A stretch of DNA of 64,000 nucleotides, from assembly GCA_002189035.1 (NCBI GenBank), contig CM007989.1, positions 2,356,001 through 2,420,000 on the forward strand. Reading direction: 5' to 3'. A program made the translations under genes and the position numbers. This stretch comes from Utricularia gibba. Lineage: Eukaryota; Streptophyta; Magnoliopsida; Lamiales; Lentibulariaceae. This document shows positions 36,901 to 48,852 of the stretch, piece after piece (the stretch's first letter is position 1; each line of letters opens with the position of its first letter). The notes beneath the pieces were generated by a model, which was not told where the DNA came from, searched no databases, and saw only the letters and a program-made list of their open reading frames with translations.

Positions 36901-38572
36901 ATTGAAAAGATATTTTGCACAGAGTTGTGCGAATTCCCAGAAAAACAGAATCTATGACATAACAGAATCTGTATTTTGCATTTGAAGAAGCTCATATTGT
37001 TATAGTAGAATACCAACACAATTAACTCATATTTTCCAACAGAATCATCCTTTCCAAAAGTACCAACTGAAAATTAAAAAAAAATTCCACTACCTTGTCC
37101 CAGCATAATGACGTGATCGTCGAGCAATAAGAATCAGATTGAAATCACGGCCTGATACTGAAAGCCTCATCTGCTAAGACTTTAAAAGATAAAGAAAGGA
37201 TACCAACTTTGACAAGAAAAATGAACAAGCAACTAATTACCTGTTTAAAGAAACCGTAAACCAGAGCCACTGTCCAAGTTGAATTTCCAAGTTGGTTGCG
37301 AATTCCACGTGTCAAAAATTCATTCCAGACAAACAATGTCTCATAACTAGTTAGCCTTGATTCATCACAGCTTAGATTTTTTTGGAGACTATGCATAACA
37401 TAGTAGGAGTAACTAAAAAAGAAGTTCTTGGTAAGATCCACTGTCCGGAAGAGCTTCTTGTATCTATTTGTGAAACAGGAGAAAGAGCACAGGTGAAGTA
37501 AGACCAGTAATAATACATTGTGCAGCATAGCATGTAAAGTAAAAGTTCAGAGCTAAGCACCAAAGAAAGAAAAATCAGATTCGGTTCCTGCAACGTTTAC
37601 ACTTGATATTATACTGAAATTGACACAGTCTTAATTCACCAACAATGGGTTCAAAACAATAAGCTACAAGTCCACCGCTATACAGACTAACAACGCTGCA
37701 ACTACAATTTTGCACGAATTTGACCAAAGACCTGTTCTCATTACTAGCACAATCCACATTCGAATGGCCGGGAAAACTGGTTACTGGAATCATAGCACTC
37801 TTGGCAACAGAATACACTACATGACCGCAAATCATGCCAATCGCCTTTCTTTTAGTGATAAGCAGGATATAGTAAGGTCCCAGAAACTTTATGAACCCTG
37901 TGATTATAGTAGAAGAAAAGTAAATCAGATAACTTTTATGAGTGAATTGAAAACATGGTAACTCAATCTACTAGGAGATTTACAAACCAACTATTCCATA
38001 GCAATTGGTCACAAATTTCAGCCCGCCAGTCAAAATGTTATCCTCGTAAATTCTTTTCTTGAGGTCATGCAATTCCGTTTCTGAATATGTTGCAGAATCT
38101 TCAGTTATGCATAACTTGGAATGCTCCAACTTGTTGATCTTCAAGACTTTCCATTTTTTATTATATTTACCACGCCCAAACATGATAAATTCCTGCATCG
38201 CCGAAAATTAAATAACAATCTAAGCAAACAATAGGGAACTAAAAGCCGTGACTCGGGATAACGTCAACCCGATAGAGAGAGAGAGAGGTCGAGTTCAGAT
38301 TACAACAAATGTAATCAAATCCCAGTGATCATGATGTGGTTAAAATATCACCTAACATTACAAAACATCCCTCCATGATCGTAATCAGAAATCTTCCACC
38401 ACACAGTCCTGAACCATTGTCAGTTTAAAACATTCAAATCAACCAACTCAACAAAATTACTCAAAACATATACCGATGAAGTCTCGTAAAGCTCAAGCTT
38501 CTGCAGACTGGTAGTAGATTGGCCGCCTAAAAGGCGTCCATCACCGGCAGCCATCCGTTCACGGCTCCCCAT
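33995..38572 (-). CDS. SAC-domain phosphoinositide phosphatase (SAC2-5/FIG4-like)
   Basis: Fifteen exons: 38474-38572, 37988-38192, 37732-37897, 37241-37463, 37094-37170, 36621-36808, 36456-36553, 36217-36350, 36031-36126, 35268-35628, 34852-34973, 34641-34751, 34461-34550, 34227-34352 and 33995-34160, about 753 aa in frame. The enzyme removes phosphate from phosphoinositides, probably PI(3,5)P2, on vacuolar or endosomal membranes. The SAC core is clear: [38 protein letters not shown], and the catalytic CX5R(T/S) as [12 protein letters not shown] near residue 482, then [16 protein letters not shown]. Sequence recall places it in the SAC2-5 branch rather than SAC1 or SAC6-8. The last exon and stop are the least certain; another frame stops at 33934. 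Confidence 0.88.
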
Positions 38573-39387
38573 GGCAGTCAAATCTCTACCAAAAAAATGA
38601 TCGGAACGGACTGAAGCGGAGAAGAAGGAGAGAAACAAGAAAGATGGCTGATTCGATAAGCCTCAACAATTATTTACATATTGCAGCTGCAATTCCGCTA
38701 TCGATAACGACCCAACCGGATGCCAAGCCACAAAATCGAATATCCTGAAATACGATTAAATCGCCATAATTATTAAACAATTTTCTCATTTTTCCACAGC
38801 AATAAAGTTATTTTTAAAAATAAATTAATTTATATTCTTTATAATTACGTTTAAAAAAATGAATTCACTCAACAAAAATTAATTTTTATTTTAATAACAG
38901 AAATAATTTTTGTAATTTTATTTCCACAGTTATAATTCTATATTTCGTATAACACAATCACGATCAATCTTCGTCTCTAAATAAATTTTAATAATATTAT
39001 TAATAAAATGTATTTAAACTATTATAATAATATAAAATATATAACTATTTTGTAAACATAATTTTTAATATATACAATATAGTAAATATTATGGAGTTAC
39101 ACCCGGGTCTTCATCATCTGGAATGTGAATGGAAATCCAAATCAGCCACGTGGCGATGGATTCCTTTTTTTAGCAAAGCTTGCTTAGAAAGCAATAAACA
39201 GGTTGTTAGGAAGATAATAACAATGATAATAAACATGTGAAAAGCATTTGCCTAGGCAGCACGTGACTTGCTCGTGCAAGTGACATCACGTTTTCCCATT
39301 CAACAGTGTGCTGAGACTGCGCCTCAGTTCACTTATTTCGAATACAACAAGACGGCGCACTGCAGTGCAGCAGCCTGCCTGGGTTCG
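38573..39387. other. SAC promoter region, AT-rich
   Basis: Holds the SAC gene leader and promoter, a very AT-rich stretch around 38810-39090, and the 3' end of the next minus-strand gene. No gene is seen. Confidence 0.5.
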
Positions 39388-40657
39388 TCAATGGCGGAGG
39401 CAGTTGAGCTTCGGGTATATGTCTTGGATGAGCCACCCGGCCATGATTCTGTATGAGGTCTGCGTCAGATGAGCTCCATCCCAGCTCAAATACTGGCTCG
39501 GGTCAGCACAGGCCTTTATCCCCGGAGTTCCACACTCCCGATCCTCAGTGAACTTGTACTCGCCGCCGGTTCCGCAGCAAGCTTGTTCGCGATTGTATCC
39601 TCGCTGCTGTGCCACCTTCAGAAGGTGCTGATACGCGTTGAAGTAGTCCCCATACACGATCACCACTTGGGGATTCTCCGCTCGCAGCTTACGAATTTCG
39701 TTCTGGAGATAAGTGTTGTGGAACTGGGAGAAGCCGTTCATACTTTTTAGACAATTGTTGCTGTCGTACGCGGCGGAGGAGTTGGATTTGAAAAGGGTCT
39801 TGTACATCGGGAGGCAGCCGATGGCCATGTTACCCGGGATGACGAGTTTTCGGCCCCGATTTTAATAAGTTGGCGGGCGGCGGAAATTATGCCGCCGACG
39901 ATTTGGGGTACCAACGCCCGCAATTCCGGTATGCTTCTGCCTTGGAGGAAGCCGTAGTTGTAATCGTTGCCGCCGATTTCGCCGACGAGGAACAGTGCTG
40001 TACGGATTTTTTCCGCGAGGTCGGTGGCGTCTATAGTGGTGGAAATAAAGTGGCCCATCATCCATTTCATTTGCGTCTGGAGTGAACTGTTGGTCGTAGG
40101 ATTGATGATGCCTCTCGCTTTAAGCGTCACCGATGGAAGTACGGTGGCCCCGGCGACAGCGAAGTTTATACCGCGGTTGAAATCGGTACCCATGTTTTTG
40201 AACGGCGGCAACGGCGGCAATCCGGCGGAGAGAGCTGTAAATCAAAGGAACAACCCCAGCTACGTAAGATGTCAGCATTTACAGGGAAGCATTACATCTT
40301 TTCCAAGTCCCTTTAACTTTAAAATGAACAACGCTAAAGGCTGCTGTTCTCCGCGGGATTTCATGAAAGAGGGTTACCGATGTAGTCGATGATAAGAAGA
40401 CCATTGGAGCAACGACCAGTGGGGGAGCCGAAGAAGGTGCTACCGTAGGGACGGGCGGCACAGTTGGACTTGGCACCGTTGGGTACTTCACGAATCAAGT
40501 TTCCGGTGTCGGAAAGCGAATCTCCGACGTTATAGATCCGGTCGAATCCACAGGTTTTCAGACGCTGGGCTGCGGAGAAAGGAGAGCAGCCGCAAACGAT
40601 GGCGACAACAAAGAACACAGCCGCAAGCCTACTTGTCAAAGCCATGCTCAAAAGCAT
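39388..40657 (-). CDS. GDSL esterase/lipase (SGNH hydrolase), one frameshift
   Basis: Two exons, 40378-40657 and 39388-40234. A signal peptide (ALTSRLAAVFFVVAIVCG) is followed by block I with the nucleophile in IYNVGDSLSDTGN, block III GEIGGNDYNYG, and block V with Asp and His in WDGAHLT. The protein should be a secreted ester hydrolase of the GDSL family, in the branch close to sinapine-esterase-like Arabidopsis genes; its substrate cannot be read from sequence. The frame breaks at 39852-39853: upstream reads QLIKIGA, downstream KLVIPGNMAIGCLPMY, one base short, so the second half including the catalytic Asp-His is out of phase. Either ATG, 40657 or 40645, could be the start. Confidence 0.9.
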
Positions 40658-42878
40658 GAAAACACCACTACAACACACACATATATATATTGCCTACATT
40701 TGGGAACAATTATTGCCAATCTTTTCTTTTCTTTTCTTTTTTTTGAAAATTTTGGTTTTCTATTATTTAATATATTGCTAAACATTATAAAACTTTCTAT
40801 AAATGTAATGAGAAAAGTCAGCAAAGTTCACTAAGTTTAAAGGACTATCTCATACTTCATAATCTATATTTTTGAAAACTAACCATCCTAAAATTATATT
40901 TCATATACTAATATCAAAATTTTATGTATAATATGGTTATTTGAATTAAAAAATTTTAATTCAGTATCACTATTTTTTTTAAACGCTTCATTAAACATGA
41001 TCAAATTTTCAATAAACCTATTATGTGATAATAATTTCTTTAAGATAATAGAATGGCTGTAATGACATTTTTTGCAAAATTAAATTAATTTATTTTTTAT
41101 TTTTTTATTAAATCAATTTTATGTATAAATAAATCAATTCATTTTTTATTAAATAATTTTTTTAATAATTAGCCCCCAGTGTGGTGGATGTACTGTACGT
41201 CTGTACCACCACGTGAAAATTGGAAGTAGGGTGGAAAGGCTGTCGTTGTTTCCTCATCCAATAATACATCGCCACATGGAATATTTATTAAAGCCTGCCC
41301 TTTCCGGGCCCACCTCTGTTCACATTGTGCAATGCATCTCTACGATAACAACAAACTGGTCCTCGTGATGGGCTTATTATAAAACTACCAACTTGATTTT
41401 TATATTTTTTATAATATAATTTTAAATTGTCATAATATTATAATCAATTATTTTATTCATTTATTAAATTAAAAAATAAACACATTTTAAACAAATCATT
41501 TCCTATCCAACTCAAGTGAATGCTAAATTGAAAATTTCTTCTAGCTTGTTGAATATTGGTTTAAAACCTTCATAAATAAATTTAAATTATAATTTTTATA
41601 AAAAAATTATACAGATAAATTATAAATGATATTTAAATATAAATTTATATGCATAACGTAAATTATATATAAAAAAACCAAATGTGGGTATTTTTCTAAG
41701 TAAAAAACAGTAGTGTACATTTCACCCATTTAGAAATCTCATAGTTAAAATTTTTCACTCAATATCACCATTTTTTTCACACACTTGATCCATAATCAAA
41801 CTCAAAACAGGGTTGTTCAATTAACTTTATGTTTTATTTTATTTATTTAAATTTTACACACTACATTCTACATATGAATTAGGTTGAATAATGTATTTCA
41901 AAAATAACACACAATAATTTTGAAAAACAAATAAGAAACTATAAATAATATATAAATGGATAAAAAGAACGTGAAAAAAATGTCATAGATGTCTACGATG
42001 CGTGATAGCTGGTCTTAAATGGGGAAATTTGTCGTTTCTAGTTCAAGTAACTGTACGCATTTCGGGGTACCCAGGGCCACCGACTGCTTGCTGCATAATT
42101 AGGGTTTGGCGTGAGGGGATTCGGAGAGGGAGACTGGAGTGAAGCCTCCATCATCCTGTTCAAGGGGCAAGAGATGAAATGGGTGTCTGGAAGTTGAGAT
42201 TGGGAAGGAGAATGCGCGAGATGGGATGAATAGAAGGGAGCAAAGCTCGCTATCCCCATCTTCTTCGAAGTCTTGTAGAGGTCTGAGGGGATGCTGCAGG
42301 CCACACACAGGGTAGTTTCCGATAAGTCACTCTGGATGAGGATAAAACTACTGTGGCGTCCGACAAGCTATTACAGCACCCGATAAGCCACGGAGGACTG
42401 TTGTGCCAGATCAGCGAGTACATGTTGGAAGAGCTTCTCGCACAGTAGCTGGATAGGATTCCACGCCTGTGGCTAGGAAGCCTTTTGCAATGCTGGATAT
42501 AACACTACTGTAACGTTTGGATACAGGCTACTACGCCGACCAACGTAAGTTTGTGGAACGAGAAAGTAGAGTGAAGAGATATCCACTTTTAAAACACAAA
42601 TGGAAATCGTGTGGGCTTGTTTTGTACCAATTCACTACCATTTGACGAGCAATTACAACAGGCGATTGTCACGCACCAGAACACTCTTAGTTTGCTGATG
42701 ATCCGTATTGCTAATTTTCACAAGATGAGACAGAGCAGTCTGCGTTGATTCGCTTTGGGAAAACAGATAGAGCTCTCACCATCAAATCACCCCTATGCAT
42801 AGCCTTTTCTTCCCATTCCCCTAATCACTGTGGATATCAACTTGGCCAAAAAATGTGCTTTTTCTAGCCCAACCTTCA
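40658..42878. other. AT-rich intergenic region
   Basis: About 2.2 kb of mostly AT-rich sequence. A TATA-like run near 40680-40692 could serve the GDSL gene to its left. From about 42050 the base composition is more balanced, but I find no spliceable coding frame before the candidate gene at 42879. Confidence 0.5.
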
Positions 42879-43749
42879 TCATGCTTTCATCAACAGTTGG
42901 GTTGGAACGATGGCTGACTGTACAGTGTTTGTCAGCTCGAAAAGGCGACAAGAGAGCTGCAAAACGAAAGGAGTGTCTGGTAGTGTAACATGGAATGGAT
43001 ATGTCATATGTGAAATTTAGCATAGGACAAGGAGGAAGGGAAAAGGGTAGCCATTTTTGGTGTCCATTAGTAATGTTTGAGCAGCACCATTCGAAATTTA
43101 AGTCTCGGCTATTTGCTGGTAATATTTTCATAGGAAAAGCATGGACGACTTACCTCAGCCACAAACCGAATGTGCTGCATCTCTGATGTAATTTTTCCAG
43201 CCATCTGCAAAGAACACGAAGCGGCACAATAAACGAGCAGTAATACGTATTGAGCATCTGGGGTTTCACGAGCAGCTGGATGCTTGCGATATGTGTAACT
43301 GAAAAGATGACCCGAAAAAGAGCCATTTTTGTAGAGACATGTTATGGGGGTCCATGAAGTGTACGGATAAGCTTGTATACATACATATTCGTATCACAGA
43401 TTCCCAACCTACAAATCCAACACTTGAGAAAAGCCAGATTGCATTGGGGAGATCTTCTCAAGAAATATAACATGTGCATCCGGATTCTTCCAACTTCTCC
43501 CCCCTGCAATCGCAATAAAGTTCGCCGCTTCGAACAAGTACCACACTCCTGAAATTAATGCATAATAGGTTTCGAGCAGCGCAAAACTAAAAGCATGCAT
43601 TTGGGTGAAAATATGCTCAGATCAACCTGGATAAGTTAGTTGAAATGGATGGACTGGAGAACTTTGTGGATGCTGATTTATTAAGACCTACCTCTGTCAC
43701 TACCAGGCTTGGATTGCTTCGTTTCAGGCAGACCAGATCTGAGCGTCCT
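42879..43749 (-). CDS. Candidate small spliced gene of unknown function (partial model)
   Basis: Four candidate exons on the minus strand are flanked by good splice sites and join in a single frame: 43692-43749, 43424-43548, 43154-43204 and 42879-42956 (stop TGA). They would encode TLRSGLPETKQSKPGSDR, then GVWYLFEAANFIAIAGG with RSWKNPDAHVIFLEK, then MAGKITSEMQHIRFVAE, then LSCRLFELTNTVQSAIVP. Exon 3 has a near-perfect acceptor (TTTGCAG) and donor (GAG/GTAAGT). I do not recognise the family. The 5' end is not found; an upstream exon would have to lie in the 300 bp before the WRKY stop codon. It may be a small gene, a gene remnant or chance. Confidence 0.3.
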
Positions 43750-44058
43750 CTGACATAACATCAGCCATACGCAAGGAGAAGATGATTGACACAAAAACAT
43801 GGCCGTGTCTGTTCATCCCCAGCGGGTTATCTTTGTGTTTTTTCTTTTCAGAAAGACAAGGGCTTCTTATATTTCATGTATTAGATGATCTTTTTTAAGG
43901 GATATCATACCAACTGATTGACATAAATCTACTCAACATTGACATAACCTTAATAAGAATAAACAAGCAAAAACAAGGTGATACGTGTGTTATTACAACA
44001 AGTTCAGAGCCATGAGAATAGGGAAAATACATGCATCATGGATTAGGGTTAGGACTAC
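43750..44058. other. WRKY 3' region
   Basis: About 310 bp between the WRKY stop codon and the first candidate exon of the unknown gene, both on the minus strand. It should contain the WRKY 3' untranslated region. No coding frame is supported. Confidence 0.45.
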
Positions 44059-45303
44059 TCACGGCTCCTCTTTCCCAGCCGCGGGGTGAATATCTTGTAG
44101 CAGTCCACAGTCTGCATACTGCTGAAACTGCTGCTGCTGTTGCTGCAGATGATGAAGGCTTGAGCGAAGGACTTCATCAGTATACGAACTCCCGCCGGGG
44201 CCGTAGCCGTAGGGATGAGACATTTGAGCCAGGATTTGCTGTGGGAAGCTGGGGGTCTCGATCCGAAACGGCTGCGCACCGAATATTCCGGCGATGCTTC
44301 CCCGGAGATTCACCGGAACGTGGTGGTTGTGTTGGCCTTCGTAAGTAGTGATCACGATCGTTGGATCTTGGTACGATCTCTCCACCCGCTTCTTCACTGT
44401 ACATTTTTGAGTTGTACATCGGTAGTAGTTCCTGGGAAAGTGTTCATTGTCACATTAGCACTAAATTGACATAAATAGATTAAACTTAAGTAAAAAAATT
44501 AAAAAAAGTAAGAAGAGAAATTAGGGTTTGAATTTGTAAAAAAGAAAAAAAAAATAGGGATTTTTTTAATTGATGACGTCATTTTAAAAGTTTTGACTCA
44601 TTCATATTATTTTTTGCATCGGATAATAAAAACGGAAGCTGATAATTAATTAAATCATTAATTATCACTTTAAAGTTATTTCATGATTTTTCAAATGGTA
44701 TTCTCATTGATATAAAAATAAAAGGAAAAAGGGAAAAGAAAAACCTTGGGTAAGGGCTATTTTTGACTGCTTTCTGTCCATACTTTCTCCATCTGTACCC
44801 GTCTTCCAAGTGATCCACTTCGCTTTTTGTCATGAACGCGAATCGGGGCTGCTTCTCCTTCTTCCCTCCCTTCTTCGCCTTGGCAGCTCTGTCACAACCA
44901 GTGTGAACAGTTCAGAAATGGACACGACGTCCATGGTTGAAATAACTTAGCATACTTACTCTTTCTTGGACGACTCCTCTCCCTCCTCATTCACAATCTG
45001 CTTCAACGATCTCTCCTTCTTGCCCTTGTTCGATGCGTCGTCGCCGGCGGGGGTGGCCTCCGCGGACGAGGAGGAGATGGAGGAGTTGGGCGTCGCCGGG
45101 GTGGTGAGAGCTTTCTCTTCCTCTTTGACCGAATGAAACATTTCGTTGCCGTACGGGTACTCCACCGGGTGGTAGAAAGGATCCATCATCAGGGGACGGT
45201 GAGCGCCGCCCGCTGCCGGAATGGTGGAATCGAGGCCGGCCGTCCACGGCGAGTCTTCATGAAAGTGGTGGCGGTGGTAGAAGCCTTCGAAATTTTCAGA
45301 CAT
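44059..45303 (-). CDS. WRKY transcription factor, group IIc
   Basis: Three exons, 44960-45303, 44745-44888 and 44059-44431, give 286 aa in frame. There is one WRKY domain: [20 protein letters not shown], then [14 protein letters not shown] and the zinc ligands in the C-X4-C and HNH arrangement (GQHNHHVP). WRKY proteins bind W-box DNA in the nucleus. A single domain with C2H2-type zinc ligands and no IIa/IIb leucine zipper or IId motif makes it IIc, near WRKY8/28/48/71/23 in recall. Intron 2 falls at the conserved PR/YYRC position typical of this group. The N-terminus carries a Ser/Thr-rich stretch and a basic [10 protein letters not shown] segment; the tail has a Gln run. Confidence 0.93.
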
Positions 45304-48093
45304 GGTGCTGAGGCTTGGGAGTGGAATCCATTTCCTAGTCTTCCTTTTATGCTCTGAATTTGGATTATAATAATAATATTATTATTTCTTTTATTTTGGA
45401 TTTGAAAAAAAAATTGACATCAATTTTTTGTATTGGTTAAAAGTGTGGGCCCGGAGTTGGAAGGAATGATTATGCGACGAGGATGACGCAGCCTCAACAA
45501 TTCTTCCTTTGCGGCCTTGTGGCATCATTCCCTGAAAAACCCCGTTCCTTCAACCCGTAGAACCTTCTAGAAACGTTTTGTAACGGTAAAGTCGGTAAGA
45601 AAAATCATTACAAACAAACTGCATCTACATTCTAACAGCGGTTAAAAGTCAAAAGGGGGTTCCGTCGGCGGGGGGTGGGGCACAAACCCACGGTCACGGC
45701 CACCGTCATTTGACCGGCCCGGCCCTGTCACGTGCCCAGGTCCAGATGCAAAATTTCCAATTTTTGTTTTGTTTTTTTTTTATTATAATTATAAAAGTAT
45801 GGTTTCAAAAAGAAAGAAAAAAAGTTTTAGTTGTCTTGTCTGTACCGACCCTTGACAAATTAAGGGTCCAAAAAGGGTAACATAATGAATGACACGGGTG
45901 CCCTTGCGAGGAACTCTTCTTCTAGCATCAAGAAAAAGAAGCTCCGCGGTCCTTGCGGCGGTGTCGGGAGCTAATCAAACATGGGATGATGGTCCCGTCT
46001 GATGCCACGAGAAAGGGAGGAAGAGCACTCGCTTTGTCAAACACGATGGCTGATTAATGTTCCAGAATTACTAACGTCTTAAAACGAAGATCATCACATC
46101 TTTGAATAATTAAGTTATTAGAACAAATAATTCTAGATCGATATTCGAAATTGAAATAATCAAATATATAAAAATTTTAAATCAATAATAATTGATTGAA
46201 TCTAATCTTTTTTAATATAATTTATATCTATTATGTACTTTGATCCATCATATTTGCAAACCATGGTTACTTTAGTTTAGTGTAGTTCTCGATAGATTGT
46301 TAGTTGGTGAGTAACAAAAGTTGGGCAGGTTCGGCAAGTCAGCTGCTGTTTTTACCATTATCTTCATTGGATGGAGGCTGAGCCGAATTCCGGTATTCTG
46401 CCGAACGAAACATGCAAATGGTGACTGAATACTGACCCGCGTCCTCATCCCTGAGATGAAATCAGGGGGCTTCTTTCTTGCTGAATGTCTTGTCACTTTC
46501 AGACTGAGTAAGACGGGGAGTCGACCCCCGTTTCGATCACTGATCCCAACCAGTTAGTGTTCTTTGCAGCAGGGACGGTTTGTGGGCATGGTTTGCTGCT
46601 CTGTACCAGCAACCCAAGTATAAAGACATGTAATTTTGTCTCTGTCTGAAAAAGAGAACAGCACACAGATGGTGGGTTGGGGTTGACATGATGATGGTGA
46701 AGAGGATATGCGAATGAGAACGGAGATGAAACAAAGCAGTAGTTTTCAAGGTCCCATTGACTGAACCTCCAGTTTGGTTACCAACTCCGATCTGGGTGAG
46801 TAGCATTATGGTTGGCCGTGGAAACCACAGTATGAACCCAACAACTGCACCACTCTTCCCCACACACACCGCAACAACAAAACCCTACCATCTTATACAA
46901 TTATTTGCATTTGTATAATTACGCATTATATCGCTATGTGTTTGGTAAACAAAATTTATAAATATCTGGGGCTGGATAGCTATGTTTAGAAAAAAATATA
47001 AAAAAAAATTAAAATGCATTTATTAAAAAATAATGTGAGAGAATAATTACAATGGATCCATGGAGTATTATGCACAATTGAAGAGGTTGAAGCACTTTTT
47101 GAGATAGATGGATGGATTGTTATACATAAAGTTTTTATATAGTATTTACATAAAAATTTAATTAATCACAAGAATGGGCCTAAGCCCAATTTGGCATTAT
47201 AAAAATAGAATTATAAATTATATGATATTTAGTTAATAGGTTTAAATAAATACAGGATTACATGGGTTTTTTGTAATCCCATGTTTGCGGGTTTATTTAA
47301 AATTACAAACTTCTCTTACTTTATTTAAAACTACTTAATTCCATTTTTAATCTCAGTAATTAAGCACTACTTAAAAATTAATCCTAATACATTAACTTTA
47401 TTTAAATCCAAATAAATTTATCTCATTCCAATCAATCAAACCCTACCTACGAGTTTTACTAATTTATAAAATACATTTATAAAACATATATAATTCTAAT
47501 ATTCTGAAATATAAACAAATTTATCAAATACGAGGGTTGTTGGTTTAATTCTTCTATATAAAGTCAGATGTCTCGAACAAGTGTGGAGTGGCTTTAAAAA
47601 AAATGCAACGTTATTCAAATAAATGCACACGTAAAAAAAAGAAAGAAAGAAAGAAAGAAAATCACAAGTGCTTTTTTTTTTGGCTTTGGAAGGAGACCGA
47701 GTCCATGTTGTGAAACGCAACAGTGTGGATATGGAATGAAGCGGAGGAGGTTGCTTGTGGTGATGGGAATGTTGACAGTGAAACAGCAACAAATAATTGA
47801 CTCCTCAATCTCAATCTCATTGTTCCCTTCCACTCCAATTATATGATCACGGGGGAGCTAACATTTCTTGTTCTGGTAAAAGGAAGCATCCATTCTCTCT
47901 GAACCCGGAATGATTGAGATGACAGATGAAGTAGGGTTTTGGATTGGTGGAATGAATGCATACAAAAGGGGGAGGGTCTGTGTGTTGACTCAGCTGGCTC
48001 ATCCAAAGGAGGAGGAGGCACAGGCACCACTTTGGTTGAAATTGAAGGAGTCAAAAATGATAAAAAGACAAGCCAAGCCACTTGTTGTGACCG

Positions 48094-48118
48094 AGATAGA
48101 TAGATAGATAGATAGATC
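48094..48118. repeat. (GATA)n microsatellite
   Basis: About six units of GATA in tandem, in the upstream region of the second GDSL gene. Confidence 0.9.
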
Positions 48119-48804
48119 ACGGTCCAGGGACATTATTTTGGACTTGAACGAATCAGCTGTGGAAAGCAGCTTGAAATGAACAGCACCCCATTGATCCATC
48201 TATTTCTGTCACATTCCAGAGGGGCGTGCGTCCCCCGGGGAGTGCTTATCCACAACGTATGAAGACCGCACACTCATAGCTTATTTTATATGCACACATT
48301 TCATTTTTAAGATCAGAAATTAAATATATTATTTTATTAAAGCTATAGTTGACGTTTTAGGTTAATTTCAGTATTTTAATTGGGCCTTGGCCGTATTGGG
48401 CTGAAACTCGAGCCTTGGGCCCACCTCCAATTGCAATGCAAGTGGGCTTAACCTGTACCCTCCCCCTTCATGTTACTTCAACCAAAACCGTCAAAATAGA
48501 TGGGAAATTATTCAATTAATGAACTTGGGAGGCCGAGAAGTCAAAATGGGGAAGTGGGCTTTGCGTTGTAGGAGATGGGATTACGTACCCAACTTCCTCC
48601 TCTTTATTGATCATGCAGTTCAGAATGGACACTGGGCCTTGTTTCTGGTCTTCAACCGAGCGTTGATTGAAAAATAAATTGGTGTGGTTGGAACAAACGA
48701 CGTCGTTTGGATTGCATACTGTTTTTGCTTTTAAATCCCACCCACACCCAATACGAAATCTCCATGCTGATGAATTCAATGCGTCGAAACTGATCCAGCT
48801 GCAT

Positions 48805-48810
48805 TATAAA
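48805..48810 (+). promoter_or_regulatory. Probable TATA box of GDSL gene
   Basis: TATAAA lies 48 bp before the ATG at 48853, implying a short 5' leader. This is a motif match only. Confidence 0.5.
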
Positions 48811-48852
48811 CACTCTTGCACAGCAACGCACCGAATCATTTCACGGTGATAA

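Larger units (their letters stand above)
45304..48852. other. Large intergenic region (3.5 kb)
   Basis: This is the longest stretch without a supported gene. It holds the divergent promoters of the WRKY gene (left) and the second GDSL gene (right). It is AT-rich around 46100-47500, with a (GAAA)n run near 47641-47660 and (GATA)n near 48094-48118. I found no splice-supported coding frame or structured RNA. Confidence 0.5.

Noticed and set aside
42038-42308. Overlapping open frames resembling a short Pro/Ser-rich protein on the minus strand
   Set aside because: No recognisable domain, no splice-supported extension and low-complexity content; probably chance.
46480-46560. Hairpin-like sequence with GGGGAGTCGACCCCCG considered as a tRNA or small RNA
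   Set aside because: It lacks the tRNA D and T-loop boxes and a cloverleaf; too little structure to support an RNA gene.
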